A stretch of DNA of 14,386 nucleotides from Scatomorpha sp036653715 (GTDB taxonomy: Bacteria > Bacillota > Clostridia > Oscillospirales > Oscillospiraceae), in NCBI GenBank assembly GCA_036653715.1, contig JAVVTL010000043.1, positions 1 to 14,386 on the forward strand, in the 5' to 3' direction. How positions within the stretch are numbered: position 1 is the first letter of the stretch; every line of letters begins with the position of its first letter. Positions 6,505 through 13,002 of the stretch are shown here, in pieces. A program made the translations under genes and the position numbers. The notes beneath the pieces were generated by a model. The model saw only the letters and a program-made list of their open reading frames with translations, made no database searches and was not told where the DNA came from.

Positions 6505-7506
6505 TTAGCTGCCCCAGACGGCGTCCAAGCCCTCTGCGAAGGTCTGCTGATCTGCCACGAGCTTGGCAGTGGCATCGGGGCCCTGATAGTCGGTGTTGAT
6601 ACCGGCGGCCTCGGCGGCCTTGAGATAATCGGGGTCCTGCATCAGCTTTTCAAAAGCTTCCGCATAGAAGGAGACGATTTCGGCGGACACGCCGACGGGA
6701 GCCGCGATGCAGCGGGAGGAGCCCAGCCACTGGTCATAGAAGCCCAGCTCGCCCAGCGTGGGGACGTCGGGGTACTCGGCAAGGCGCTCGGGGTTGAACA
6801 CGCCTAAAAGCTTGACCTCGGAGGTGAAGGAAGCAAAGTCCGCGACCTTGGCAACAGAGAAGTCAACCTCGCTCTGACGAAGGGCAAGAAGCTGGTCGGC
6901 GGTGCCGCCGTAGGGGATGTCGGTGTAGGTGAATTCGGCGGAGTTTGCCAGCATCTGAGCGCCGATGTGGTTGGAGTTGCGGTTGCCGTTGGTGGAGGCC
7001 TTCAGCTCGCCGGGATGAGCCTTGGCATAGGTGATGAGGTCCTCAATGGTGTTGAATTCGGAGTCCGCCTTGACGAGAACCACGGAGGTCTCGGAGACGT
7101 GGTTGCATATGGGGGTGAAGCTCTCGACAGTGTAGTCGGCGAGATCGTCGGTGATGGAGGTGCTGAAGTTGGGGAGGTTGAGGAAGCCGAGGGTATAGCC
7201 GTCCGGCTCTGCCTGAGAAAGCGCGGTCCAGCCGATGGCACCGGAGCCGCCCTCGAGGTTTTCAATGATGACGGGCTTGCCGAGATACTTTTCGGCGTAG
7301 GCGGCAAGGACACGCGCGGTGTTGTCGGTGCCGGAGCCGGCCTTGTACGCAACAATTATGGTTATGTTTTCCTCGGGGGCCCAGGCTGTCGCCTCGGGAG
7401 CGGGGGTGCCGGTCGTATCGGCGGGGGGAGCCTTGGCGCCGCAGGCGGCGAGGGCAAAAACCATGAGAAGTGCAAGCGTGAGACTAATAATCTTTTTCAC
7501 AATCAT
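6505..7506 (-). CDS. tctC: Tripartite tricarboxylate transporter substrate-binding lipoprotein TctC (Bug family)
   Basis: 333 residues from ATG 7506, preceded by AAAGGAAAG; a further in-frame ATG at 7527 has no ribosome site. The N-terminus KKIISLTLALLMVFALAACG is a lipoprotein signal with lipobox LAAC, followed by an Ala/Pro/Thr-rich tether. The mature domain shows the TctC/Bug pattern: NITIIVAYKAGSGTDNTARV, KPVIIENLEGGSGAIGWTAL, DGYTLGFLN, then THIGA-like NSNHIGAQML and IPYGGTADQLLALRQSEVDF, and late DVPTLGELGF. It captures the substrate outside the membrane and hands it to TctAB. It is the first gene of the operon, with about 255 nt of upstream sequence containing repeats and a possible promoter. 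The ligand is likely a carboxylic acid; which one cannot be told from sequence. Confidence 0.95.
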   Translation of the reverse strand: MIVKKIISLTLALLMVFALAACGAKAPPADTTGTPAPEATAWAPEENITIIVAYKAGSGTDNTARVLAAYAEKYLGKPVIIENLEGGSGAIGWTALSQAEPDGYTLGFLNLPNFSTSITDDLADYTVESFTPICNHVSETSVVLVKADSEFNTIEDLITYAKAHPGELKASTNGNRNSNHIGAQMLANSAEFTYTDIPYGGTADQLLALRQSEVDFSVAKVADFASFTSEVKLLGVFNPERLAEYPDVPTLGELGFYDQWLGSSRCIAAPVGVSAEIVSFYAEAFEKLMQDPDYLKAAEAAGINTDYQGPDATAKLVADQQTFAEGLDAVWGS

Positions 7507-7616
7507 CTTTCCTTTCTTTCTGTGCAAGAGTCATTTTGTGCGAACGCGGGGTGCGCGAAGGGCGAATCAGCCCAAACGCAGGATTCAAACACATTTGGTC
7601 ATTTCGCTTAATTTTC

Positions 7617-7644
7617 ATGGTAACACATGCCGAGAAAATGTAAA
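7617..7644 (-). promoter_or_regulatory. Candidate promoter of the tct operon
   Basis: On the minus strand TTTACA (7644-7639), a 16-nt spacer and TACCAT (7622-7617) with an upstream TG (TGTTACCAT, extended -10). The leader would be about 100 nt. The -10 is only a 4/6 match, so this is tentative. TTGACC further upstream (minus-strand copy of 7664-7669) is an alternative -35 but has no good -10. Confidence 0.35.
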
Positions 7645-7653
7645 GTTTGAATC

Positions 7654-7686
7654 TTTTAAACTCGGTCAATGTACAATTTTTAAACT
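7654..7686. repeat. Two direct repeats TTTTAAACT upstream of the tct promoter
   Basis: TTTTAAACT occurs at 7654-7662 and 7678-7686, start-to-start distance 24 nt. An inverted relative, AAAGTTTGA, is at 7643-7651. The repeats lie immediately upstream of the candidate -35 of tctC, the place where an activator would bind. The area is AT-rich, so some resemblance is expected by chance. Confidence 0.4.
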
Positions 7687-7713
7687 TTTGACGGCAGCGA
7701 AGCGCAAAGACAC

Positions 7714-7749
7714 AAAAAAACCGTCCGCCCCTTAAAAGGAGCGGACGGT
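7714..7749 (-). terminator. Rho-independent terminator of the transketolase-LOG operon
   Basis: On the minus strand, ACCGTCCGCTCC pairs with GGGGCGGACGGT (12 bp with one G-T pair) around loop TTTTAA and runs straight into seven Ts (7720-7714). It starts 14 nt after the LOG-gene stop. This is a textbook intrinsic terminator and separates this operon from the tct operon downstream. Confidence 0.93.
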
Positions 7750-7762
7750 AGGTTTGCATTTG

Positions 7763-8347
7763 TCAGGCCCTGCCGAAAAGCTTTGCTTTGCAGATATCCT
7801 GCGGGCTTGCGGTGTAGGCCTCGATATAGTCCATGACGGCGGCGGGGGTGTCGAAGGTGCTGTAAAGAGCGTAGCCGTCACGGGGGGTGAATTTCTCGGC
7901 GACGCCGCGGAGCATGAGCGCGTCAAGCTCGGCATAATAGCCGTCGGTGTTGAGGATTGCCATAGCCTTGCTGTGGCGGCCGAGCTGCTTCAGGGTGAGC
8001 GCCTCGAAAAATTCCTCAAGCGTGCCGATGCCGCCGGGGAGGATGATGAAGGCGTCCGCCATGTCCTCCATGAGCTTTTTGCGCTCGCCCATCGTCTCGG
8101 TGAAGATAAGCTCCGCGCAGTCCTTGCAGAGGATGCCGGGCTCGTCAAAGAATTTCGGCGCAATGCCGGTCATCTTGCCGCCGACGGAGACGACGCCGCG
8201 CGCCGCCGCGCCCATAAGGCCGGACGCGCCGCCGCCGAACACCATGGAGTGGCCTCTTTTCGCCAGCTCCGCGCCCATTTTAAATGCCTCGTCGAGGTAA
8301 ACCTGCCTCAGCTCGCGGCTGGAGGCACCAAAAACGCATACAGTCAT
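7763..8347 (-). CDS. LOG-family (TIGR00730) nucleoside 5'-monophosphate phosphoribohydrolase
   Basis: 194 residues, the usual size for the LOG / YvdD-like Rossmann family. The signature FGGGASGLMGAAARG lies near 37-51, a conserved ERKKLMEDMAD segment near 89-99, and the nucleotide/phosphate motif PGGIGTLEEFFEAL near 105-118. These enzymes cleave nucleoside 5'-monophosphates (AMP or cytokinin nucleotides) to free base and ribose 5-phosphate. The ATG at 8347 overlaps the TGA of the upstream transketolase gene by 4 nt (ATGA) and has only a weak GCGGCGG upstream, so translation is probably coupled. Product ribose 5-phosphate is a transketolase substrate, which gives a plausible reason for the linkage (inference). 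Whether the enzyme prefers AMP, cytokinin precursors or another nucleotide is not visible. Confidence 0.92.
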   Translation of the reverse strand: MTVCVFGASSRELRQVYLDEAFKMGAELAKRGHSMVFGGGASGLMGAAARGVVSVGGKMTGIAPKFFDEPGILCKDCAELIFTETMGERKKLMEDMADAFIILPGGIGTLEEFFEALTLKQLGRHSKAMAILNTDGYYAELDALMLRGVAEKFTPRDGYALYSTFDTPAAVMDYIEAYTASPQDICKAKLFGRA

Positions 8348-9297
8348 CCGCCGCGCTTCATTGCGATTGCCTCGTCGGCTCTCTTGGCGATGACCTCGGC
8401 GGTGAGGCCGTAGGCGGAAAGCACCTGCTCCGCCTTGCCGGAGCGCCCGAATTCGTCGTTCACGCCGTGGCGGATGACGGGGACGGGATAGGTGCCGGAG
8501 AGGTAGGAGGCGACAGCGGAGCCGAGGCCGCCGACTATGCTGTGCTCCTCGGTCGTGACGATGGCGCCCGTCTCCGTGGCGGCAGCCAAAAGCAGCTCGC
8601 CGTCGATGGGCTTTATGGTGTGCATGTCGATTACACGGGCGGAGACGCCCCGCGCGGCAAGCAGCTCGGCGGCGGCGAGGGAGCGCTGAACCATGAGGCC
8701 GGTTGCGACTATGGTGACATCCGTCCCCTTGCGCAGCACGGCACCGTGGCCGATTTGGAATTTATAGCCGGGTGCGTCCGCCGTGACCGTCTCGACAGCC
8801 ATGCGGCCGAGGCGCATATAGGCGGGGCCGTCGTATTCGATGAGCGCCCTGACCGCCTCGCGCATCTCGTTGCCGTCGCAGGGATTCAGGACGAGCATGC
8901 CGGGGATGGCGCTCATGAGCGCAAGGTCCTCGATGCACTGGTGAGTGGCGCCGTCCTCGCCGACGGAGAGGCCGCCGTGGGAGCCGATGCATTTGACATT
9001 CAGCCGGGGATAGGCGACGCTGTTTCGCACCTGCTCATAGGCTCTGCCGGCGGTGAACATGGCGAAGGAATTGGCGAAGGGCTTTTTGCCGCAGGTCGCA
9101 AGGCCGGCGGCGACGCCAATCATATTGGATTCCGCAATACCCATGTCGAAAAATCGGGCGGGGAAGGCCTTTGAGAAGCCCTTTGTCATCGTAGCTCCGG
9201 CGAGGTCGGCGTCCAATACCACAAGCTCGGGATATTTTTCGGCCAGCTCCACCAGCATGTCGCCGTATACGGCGCGGGTTGCAATTTTTTCAGCCAT
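8344..9297 (-). CDS. Transketolase, C-terminal half (pyrimidine-binding and C-terminal domains)
   Basis: 317 residues carrying the second half of a two-gene transketolase. The catalytic Glu that activates thiamine diphosphate is in DMGIAESNMIGVAAGLA (about 51-67). AMFTAGRAYEQVRNSVAY and GSHGGLSVGEDGATHQCIED (near 110-130) are the usual pyrimidine-domain motifs. The C-terminal domain begins near AVLRKGTDVTIVATG and ends GLTAEVIAKRADEAIAMKRGG. The complete enzyme moves two-carbon ketol units between sugar phosphates in the pentose phosphate pathway. ATG at 9297 has GGAGGT 9 nt upstream, and that site overlaps the end of the N-half gene. Its TGA overlaps the LOG start. A homologous role in 1-deoxyxylulose 5-phosphate synthesis is less likely because the split layout is typical of transketolase. 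Confidence 0.95.
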   Translation of the reverse strand: MAEKIATRAVYGDMLVELAEKYPELVVLDADLAGATMTKGFSKAFPARFFDMGIAESNMIGVAAGLATCGKKPFANSFAMFTAGRAYEQVRNSVAYPRLNVKCIGSHGGLSVGEDGATHQCIEDLALMSAIPGMLVLNPCDGNEMREAVRALIEYDGPAYMRLGRMAVETVTADAPGYKFQIGHGAVLRKGTDVTIVATGLMVQRSLAAAELLAARGVSARVIDMHTIKPIDGELLLAAATETGAIVTTEEHSIVGGLGSAVASYLSGTYPVPVIRHGVNDEFGRSGKAEQVLSAYGLTAEVIAKRADEAIAMKRGG

Positions 9298-9299
9298 CT

Positions 9300-10133
9300 T
9301 TATTTACCTCCAAGAGCCGCATAGGCGGCGCGCAGCTCGCCCATGGCAAGCTCATACTGCTCGGCATTCGGCGCTTTGCCGTGCCAGCCGGCGTCGTTTT
9401 CCATAAAGGACACGCCCTTGCCCTTGACCGTCTTTGCGAGCACGGCGGAGGGCTTCGCGGATTTTCCCGCTGCGACATAGGCGGCGCGCAGGGAGTCAAA
9501 ATCATGCCCGTCGGCATAGAAGACCTCAAAGCCGAAGGCGCGAAGCTTCTCGTCAAAAGGCTCCATGGGCATGACGTCGGCGGTTTTGCCGTCTATTTGG
9601 AGGCCGTTTATGTCTATGGTCACGCAGAGATTTGAAAGGCCGTATTTTGAGGCGGCTGCAAAAGCCTCCCAAACCTGACCCTCTTCGCATTCTCCGTCTC
9701 CAAGGAGCGCCCAGACGCGGAAGTCGTCTCTGTCAACCTTGGCGGCGAGCGCCATGCCGACGGCGGCACTGATGCCCTGCCCGAGCGAGCCTGTGGACAT
9801 GTCCACGCCCTTTACATGGCGCATGTCGGGGTGGCCTGACATGTGTCCCTCGATACTGCGGAAAAGCTCAAGGTCTTTTTCGGGGAAGTAGCCGCGCAGT
9901 GCCAAGATGGGGTACAGCGCGGGCGTGCAGTGGCCCTTGGACATGACGAAACGGTCGCGTCCCGGGCAGTCCGCCCGCTCGGGGTCAATGCTCAGCTGCT
10001 CGAAATACAGCTCCGTCAGTATATCCATGGCGGAGAGAGAGCCGCCGATATGTCCCGAGGCCGCGCGGTAAACCATCTCCATGCCGAGCATCCGCCCCTT
10101 GGCGGATATGCGTTCAAGCTCAATATTTGTCAT
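9300..10133 (-). CDS. Transketolase, N-terminal half (thiamine diphosphate-binding domain)
   Basis: 277 residues, the pyrophosphate-binding half. The start MTNIELERISAKGRMLGMEM is followed by SGHIGGSLSAMDILTELYF and DRFVMSKGHCTPALYPILA. The HMSGHPDMRHVKGVDMSTGS segment and the thiamine-diphosphate motif LLGDGECEEGQVWEAF (about 142-157) are followed about 25 residues later by TIDINGLQIDG, which supplies the metal-binding Asn. These motifs are intact, so the subunit should be active together with the C-half. ATG at 10133 is preceded by AAGGAGG, 8 nt upstream. It is the first gene of a three-gene operon with its own promoter. Confidence 0.96.
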   Translation of the reverse strand: MTNIELERISAKGRMLGMEMVYRAASGHIGGSLSAMDILTELYFEQLSIDPERADCPGRDRFVMSKGHCTPALYPILALRGYFPEKDLELFRSIEGHMSGHPDMRHVKGVDMSTGSLGQGISAAVGMALAAKVDRDDFRVWALLGDGECEEGQVWEAFAAASKYGLSNLCVTIDINGLQIDGKTADVMPMEPFDEKLRAFGFEVFYADGHDFDSLRAAYVAAGKSAKPSAVLAKTVKGKGVSFMENDAGWHGKAPNAEQYELAMGELRAAYAALGGK

Positions 10134-10192
10134 GAGCCGCTCCTCCTTCAGTGTTTTGGATTTGTTCTTTTGCTATATTGCTCTTTTGTTCT

Positions 10193-10230
10193 ATTATAGC
10201 ACTATATTACCCGGGTAACAGCCGTGTCAA
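10193..10230 (-). promoter_or_regulatory. Promoter region of the transketolase-LOG operon (two overlapping candidates)
   Basis: On the minus strand a perfect TTGACA (10230-10225) is followed by an 18-nt spacer and TATAGT (10206-10201). Eight nt further on lies a perfect extended -10, TGCTATAAT (10201-10193). Either or both could start the transketolase message, with a leader of about 50-60 nt. The -35 box is inside the last codons of the CHAP/SLH gene. Confidence 0.75.
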
Positions 10231-11963
10231 TTGCATTTTTGCGACAGACACAATAAGTGCGGCAAAAGCGCACCTTGTCATGCTCTCCGAAAGCTCCGCA
10301 GGTTGCGTGGTCTCGGGGAGAAGCGAGCGCTCGATTGCCCAGCGCAGGGAGTTTTTTGCCCATTCCGGCACGACGGGCGCGGGCGGCTCCGTCGGCGTTG
10401 GCGGCTCCGGCTCCGTCGGCTCCGCGGTAGGCTCCGTCGGCTCGGGGCCGTTAATGAATCTGNNNNNNNNNNNNNNNNNNNNNNNNNNNNNNNNNNNNNN
10501 NNNNNNNNNNNNNNNNNNNNNNNNNNNNNNNNNNNNNNNNNNNNNNNNNNNNNNNNNNNNNNGAATCTGTAAAGAATTGCAAGCGCCTCGTAGCCGCTTA
10601 GGGGCCTGTCCGGCAGAAAGCGCCCGTCGCCCTCGCCCTTTACTATGCCCTTTTCCGTCGCCCACATTACGGCGGAACGGCACCACGCGTTTTCACTCAC
10701 GTCGGTAAAGACGGGGGCGTCGGCGGAGGGAAGCGGCTCGCCCACGGCTCTGTAGAGCGCGGAGACAGCCTCGGCTCTCGTCAGGCCGCGCAGGGGCGCG
10801 AATACGGAGGCGGACATGCCGTTCATAAGCCCGCCCTGCACCGCCTCGCGGATTTGCTCGTAGTGGGGCGTGTCCTCGGTGAGGTCGCAGTAGGGGTTGA
10901 GCCAGCCGCTTGAGTCCCGCACGGGAATATAGGCGGAGGTGTCGCCCGAGGCATTGCCGTCGGCGTTCAGCCAAACTGCGTGGCACCTGAAAACGGGGAG
11001 CAGGTCGGTAGACCAAGAGGCGTCGGGCAATATTTGGGCAGCGTCCGCAAGGATTGTGCGGCGGAGGGAGGCTTCTCTGATTTCATCCTCGGAGAGAAAG
11101 CCGCCGTCCGTCAGCCATGCGCCGTCCGACGGGCGCTCGATATACCAGCCGCCGAAGGTATAGCCCTCGCGGCTCATGTAGGTGTCATATTCCGGCTCGC
11201 CGTCGTTGTCGTCATAGGTGATGGCGTTTTTGTAGGGCTGCAGGGGCTGATTTTCCGTCGCGCAGACGGAGGACATGCGCCCCGTGCCGCCGTTTGGCGT
11301 AAATTCAAGGGTGTATATCCGTCCCGCCGTCAGCTCGGAAAAATCGCAGCCGCGCTCGGTCCAAATTCCGTAGGCCTGTATGTATTCCGAGGAGAGTCTG
11401 CGGCAGCAGATACGCACGGCGTCGTTTTTGTTGCCCTCGACGGTGTAGAGCCTGTCCCCATCCACAGCAAGGACGATTGCGACGTGCGCCCAGTCGCGTT
11501 GACCTCTGAAAAACACGAGGTCGCCGGGCTTTGGGATATATGAGCCGGGGGGGATGCCCGCCACGGCGAAGACGCTCGGGTTTGCCAAGGGGCTGTTTCT
11601 GATGAGCGAGGTCGGTATCGCCGCCTGCCTTGCGCACCAGGAGACAAACATGGCGCACCATTCTCTGCCGTCAAAATTGTAGAAGTAACCGCTCTCGGAA
11701 TAGTTGTCGTTGCCAAGGAGATTGCCGCCGCCCCGCTCCGAGGGCGCGTCGCCCTCGTGGTAGCCGACCTGGGAGAGCGCGGCGTTCAGAAAATCCGCCG
11801 CCGGGTTTTCGGAGGCGGGAACCGCAAGCAGGCGCTCGTAATATATGCTGTCGGCAAATTGCGGGGAGACATTGTAAACGGGCTGCAGCGCCGCCGCGCC
11901 GATTGGAAGCGCCGCCGCAAGCAGCAGTGCCAAAAGGGCGGAAATTAAGCGTTTCATCCTCAT
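10207..11963 (-). CDS. Secreted CHAP-domain / InlB-B-repeat / triple-SLH cell-surface protein, interrupted by an assembly gap
   Basis: A surface protein with a signal peptide (MKRLISALLALLLAAALPIG). Residues are numbered from TTG 12002. A CHAP-type peptidoglycan amidase/endopeptidase domain lies at about 66-216, with candidate catalytic Cys116 (EWCAMFVSWC), His173 (WAHVAIV) and Glu189/Asn191 (TVEGN). An InlB B-repeat follows at about 230-345 (FTPNGGTG, EGYTFGGWY, CHAVW). SLH domains lie at about 372-420 and 430-480, and a third after a Pro-Glu-Thr linker (WAKNSLRWAIE, MTRCAF). Only SLH1 keeps an exact TRAE motif. The 100-N gap throws the two halves into different frames. Joining the shared 7-nt contig ends restores one frame of about 560 codons ending at 10207. 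The start is uncertain: ATG 11963 or 11957 suits the signal peptide, but neither has a clear Shine-Dalgarno. Likely a wall hydrolase held at the wall by its SLH domains. Confidence 0.82.
10385..10441. repeat. Three direct copies of GGCTCCGTCGGC encoding a Pro-Glu-Thr linker
   Basis: Exact copies start at 10385, 10409 and 10430 (spacing 24 and 21 nt, both multiples of three). On the coding strand they give an EPT-type repeat linking SLH2 to SLH3. The block ends 21 nt from the Ns. Low-complexity GC-rich repeats of this kind are likely sites of assembly breakage and of length variation between strains. Confidence 0.8.
10463..10562. other. Assembly gap (100 Ns)
   Basis: Exactly 100 Ns, the conventional placeholder for a gap of unknown size. 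Both contig ends share the 7-mer GAATCTG (10456-10462 and 10563-10569). The gap lies in the coding region of the SLH protein, so its nominal length has no meaning for the reading frame. Confidence 0.98.
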
Positions 11964-11977
11964 TTGAGTCAACTTGA

Positions 11978-11996
11978 CACGGCTGCATATGCCGTG
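11978..11996 (-). promoter_or_regulatory. Small hairpin ahead of the CHAP/SLH gene start
   Basis: CACGGC (11978-11983) and GCCGTG (11991-11996) form a 6-bp inverted repeat with a 7-nt loop. On the minus strand it sits between a GGAG and the likely start codons. It might be an operator, a translational control hairpin, or chance. Confidence 0.3.
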
Positions 11997-12025
11997 CTCC
12001 AATCTTTTGATTTATATGTGTGTGC

Positions 12026-12901
12026 TTATCTCTCTTTGCCGGTAAAGAAAACGGCGATAAGCCCCGGGCCGGCGTGTGCGCCGATGGTGGGGCCGATGGT
12101 GCTGTAGTAGACGTCGCGGAAGCCGACCTCCGCCTTCAGCGCCTCGCCGTATTCGAGAGCCTTGGCGTAGTCGTCGGCGTGAGAAACCATGAGCGTTTGG
12201 GAGGGGGCGTCAATCGCGAGCTCCTTTACGAGGTCGATGATTTTCTGCTTGCATTGTTTCTCGCCGCGGACTTTTTTCCAGACCTCAATGTGGCCGTCGA
12301 GGTGGACGTGCATGATGGGCTGGATGTTCAGCGCCGTGCCGAAAATGGCCGCGCTGCGGCTCAGGCGTCCGCCGCGATGGAGATATTTGAGGGTGTCGGT
12401 CGTGAAGATGGAGTTAACGTTGTTGGTAATGCCGACAATGTCGCAGGCATTTTCGTCGAGGGAGAGGCCGTTGTCGCGGTTTGCCGCGGCTCTGAGCACA
12501 AGGAGGCCGGTGCCTGTGGAGCCGTTTATGGAGTCTATTACACGGCAGTCCCAGGCGGGATAGTCGTATTGCAGCATTCCGACGGCGGTGAGAGCGCTCT
12601 CATAGGAGCCGGAGACGGAGGCGGCGAGGGATATATGGAGCACCGGCCTTCCCGCCTCGGCGAGAGGCCGCCAAAAATCCATGAAGGTGCCGGGATTTAT
12701 TTGGCTGGTGGCGGGGGTGCCGCCGGCCCGCATGAGTGAGTAGAATTTGTTGCAGCTCTCCTCGTTCATCTCGTCCGTCATGACGACGCCGTCCATGGTG
12801 TAGGTCATCTTGCAGGGGAGAATGCCGCGCTCGCGGCAAAGCGCAAGAGGGAGATCACAGGCGGAGTCTGCGGTAATTTGGTATGCTGTCTGATTTGCCA
12901 T
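12026..12901 (-). CDS. DegV family protein (FakB-like fatty-acid-binding protein)
   Basis: 291 residues from ATG 12901 (299 from ATG 12925). It shows the DegV pattern in order: ITADSACDLP at the N-terminus, the TSQINPG segment near 75-81, LHISLAASVSGSYESA near 97-112, CRVIDSINGSTGTGLLVLRA, KYLHRGGRLSRSAAI, and near the C-terminus TIGPTIGAHAGPGLIAVFF. In FakB proteins the Thr/Ser and His of these segments hold the fatty-acid carboxylate, and all are present. FakB hands exogenous fatty acids to the kinase FakA, which makes acyl-phosphate for phospholipid synthesis; no fakA is in this window. Start 12901 gives the standard family N-terminus; the nearest AAGG is about 14 nt upstream, which is long, so 12925 stays possible. 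The gene lies between SpoVB-like and SLH genes on the same strand but has its own candidate promoter. Confidence 0.92.
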   Translation of the reverse strand: MANQTAYQITADSACDLPLALCRERGILPCKMTYTMDGVVMTDEMNEESCNKFYSLMRAGGTPATSQINPGTFMDFWRPLAEAGRPVLHISLAASVSGSYESALTAVGMLQYDYPAWDCRVIDSINGSTGTGLLVLRAAANRDNGLSLDENACDIVGITNNVNSIFTTDTLKYLHRGGRLSRSAAIFGTALNIQPIMHVHLDGHIEVWKKVRGEKQCKQKIIDLVKELAIDAPSQTLMVSHADDYAKALEYGEALKAEVGFRDVYYSTIGPTIGAHAGPGLIAVFFTGKER

Positions 12902-12931
12902 ATTTAAAAATTTCGCCTTTCGCATCTATTT

Positions 12932-12964
12932 TGACGGGCGGAGAATGTCGAAAAATGCCCGTCA
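12932..12964. promoter_or_regulatory. 8-bp interrupted palindrome in the degV leader
   Basis: TGACGGGC (12932-12939) and GCCCGTCA (12957-12964) are perfect inverted repeats separated by 17 nt. The element begins directly downstream of the predicted start site of degV (about 12967). Position suits a repressor operator or a 5' mRNA hairpin; no T-tract follows. Confidence 0.45.
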
Positions 12965-12973
12965 TGTATAGAA

Positions 12974-13002
12974 AGTATAGCCTAAAACAGCCCTATAAGC
13001 AA
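12974..13002 (-). promoter_or_regulatory. Candidate promoter of the degV gene
   Basis: On the minus strand TTGCTT (13002-12997), a 17-nt spacer and TATACT (12979-12974; 5/6 match). The -35 is only 3/6 and overlaps the last codons of the SpoVB-like gene. Predicted leader about 65 nt. Confidence 0.5.

Noticed and set aside
8284..9174. A 296-codon open frame on the plus strand, and similar long ones at 3547-4368, 7754-8413 and 12020-12739
   Set aside because: They lie antisense to well-recognised genes (transketolase C-half, mgtC, LOG, degV), have low-complexity Gly/Ala/Arg-rich translations with no family motifs, and are expected by-products of GC-rich codon use.
10278..10462. Continuation of the SLH gene through the Ns into an Arg/Ser-rich tail ending at 10278
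   Set aside because: The 100-N placeholder shifts the frame; the tail is nonsense translation of the linker, whereas the neighbouring frame ending at 10207 encodes a genuine SLH domain.
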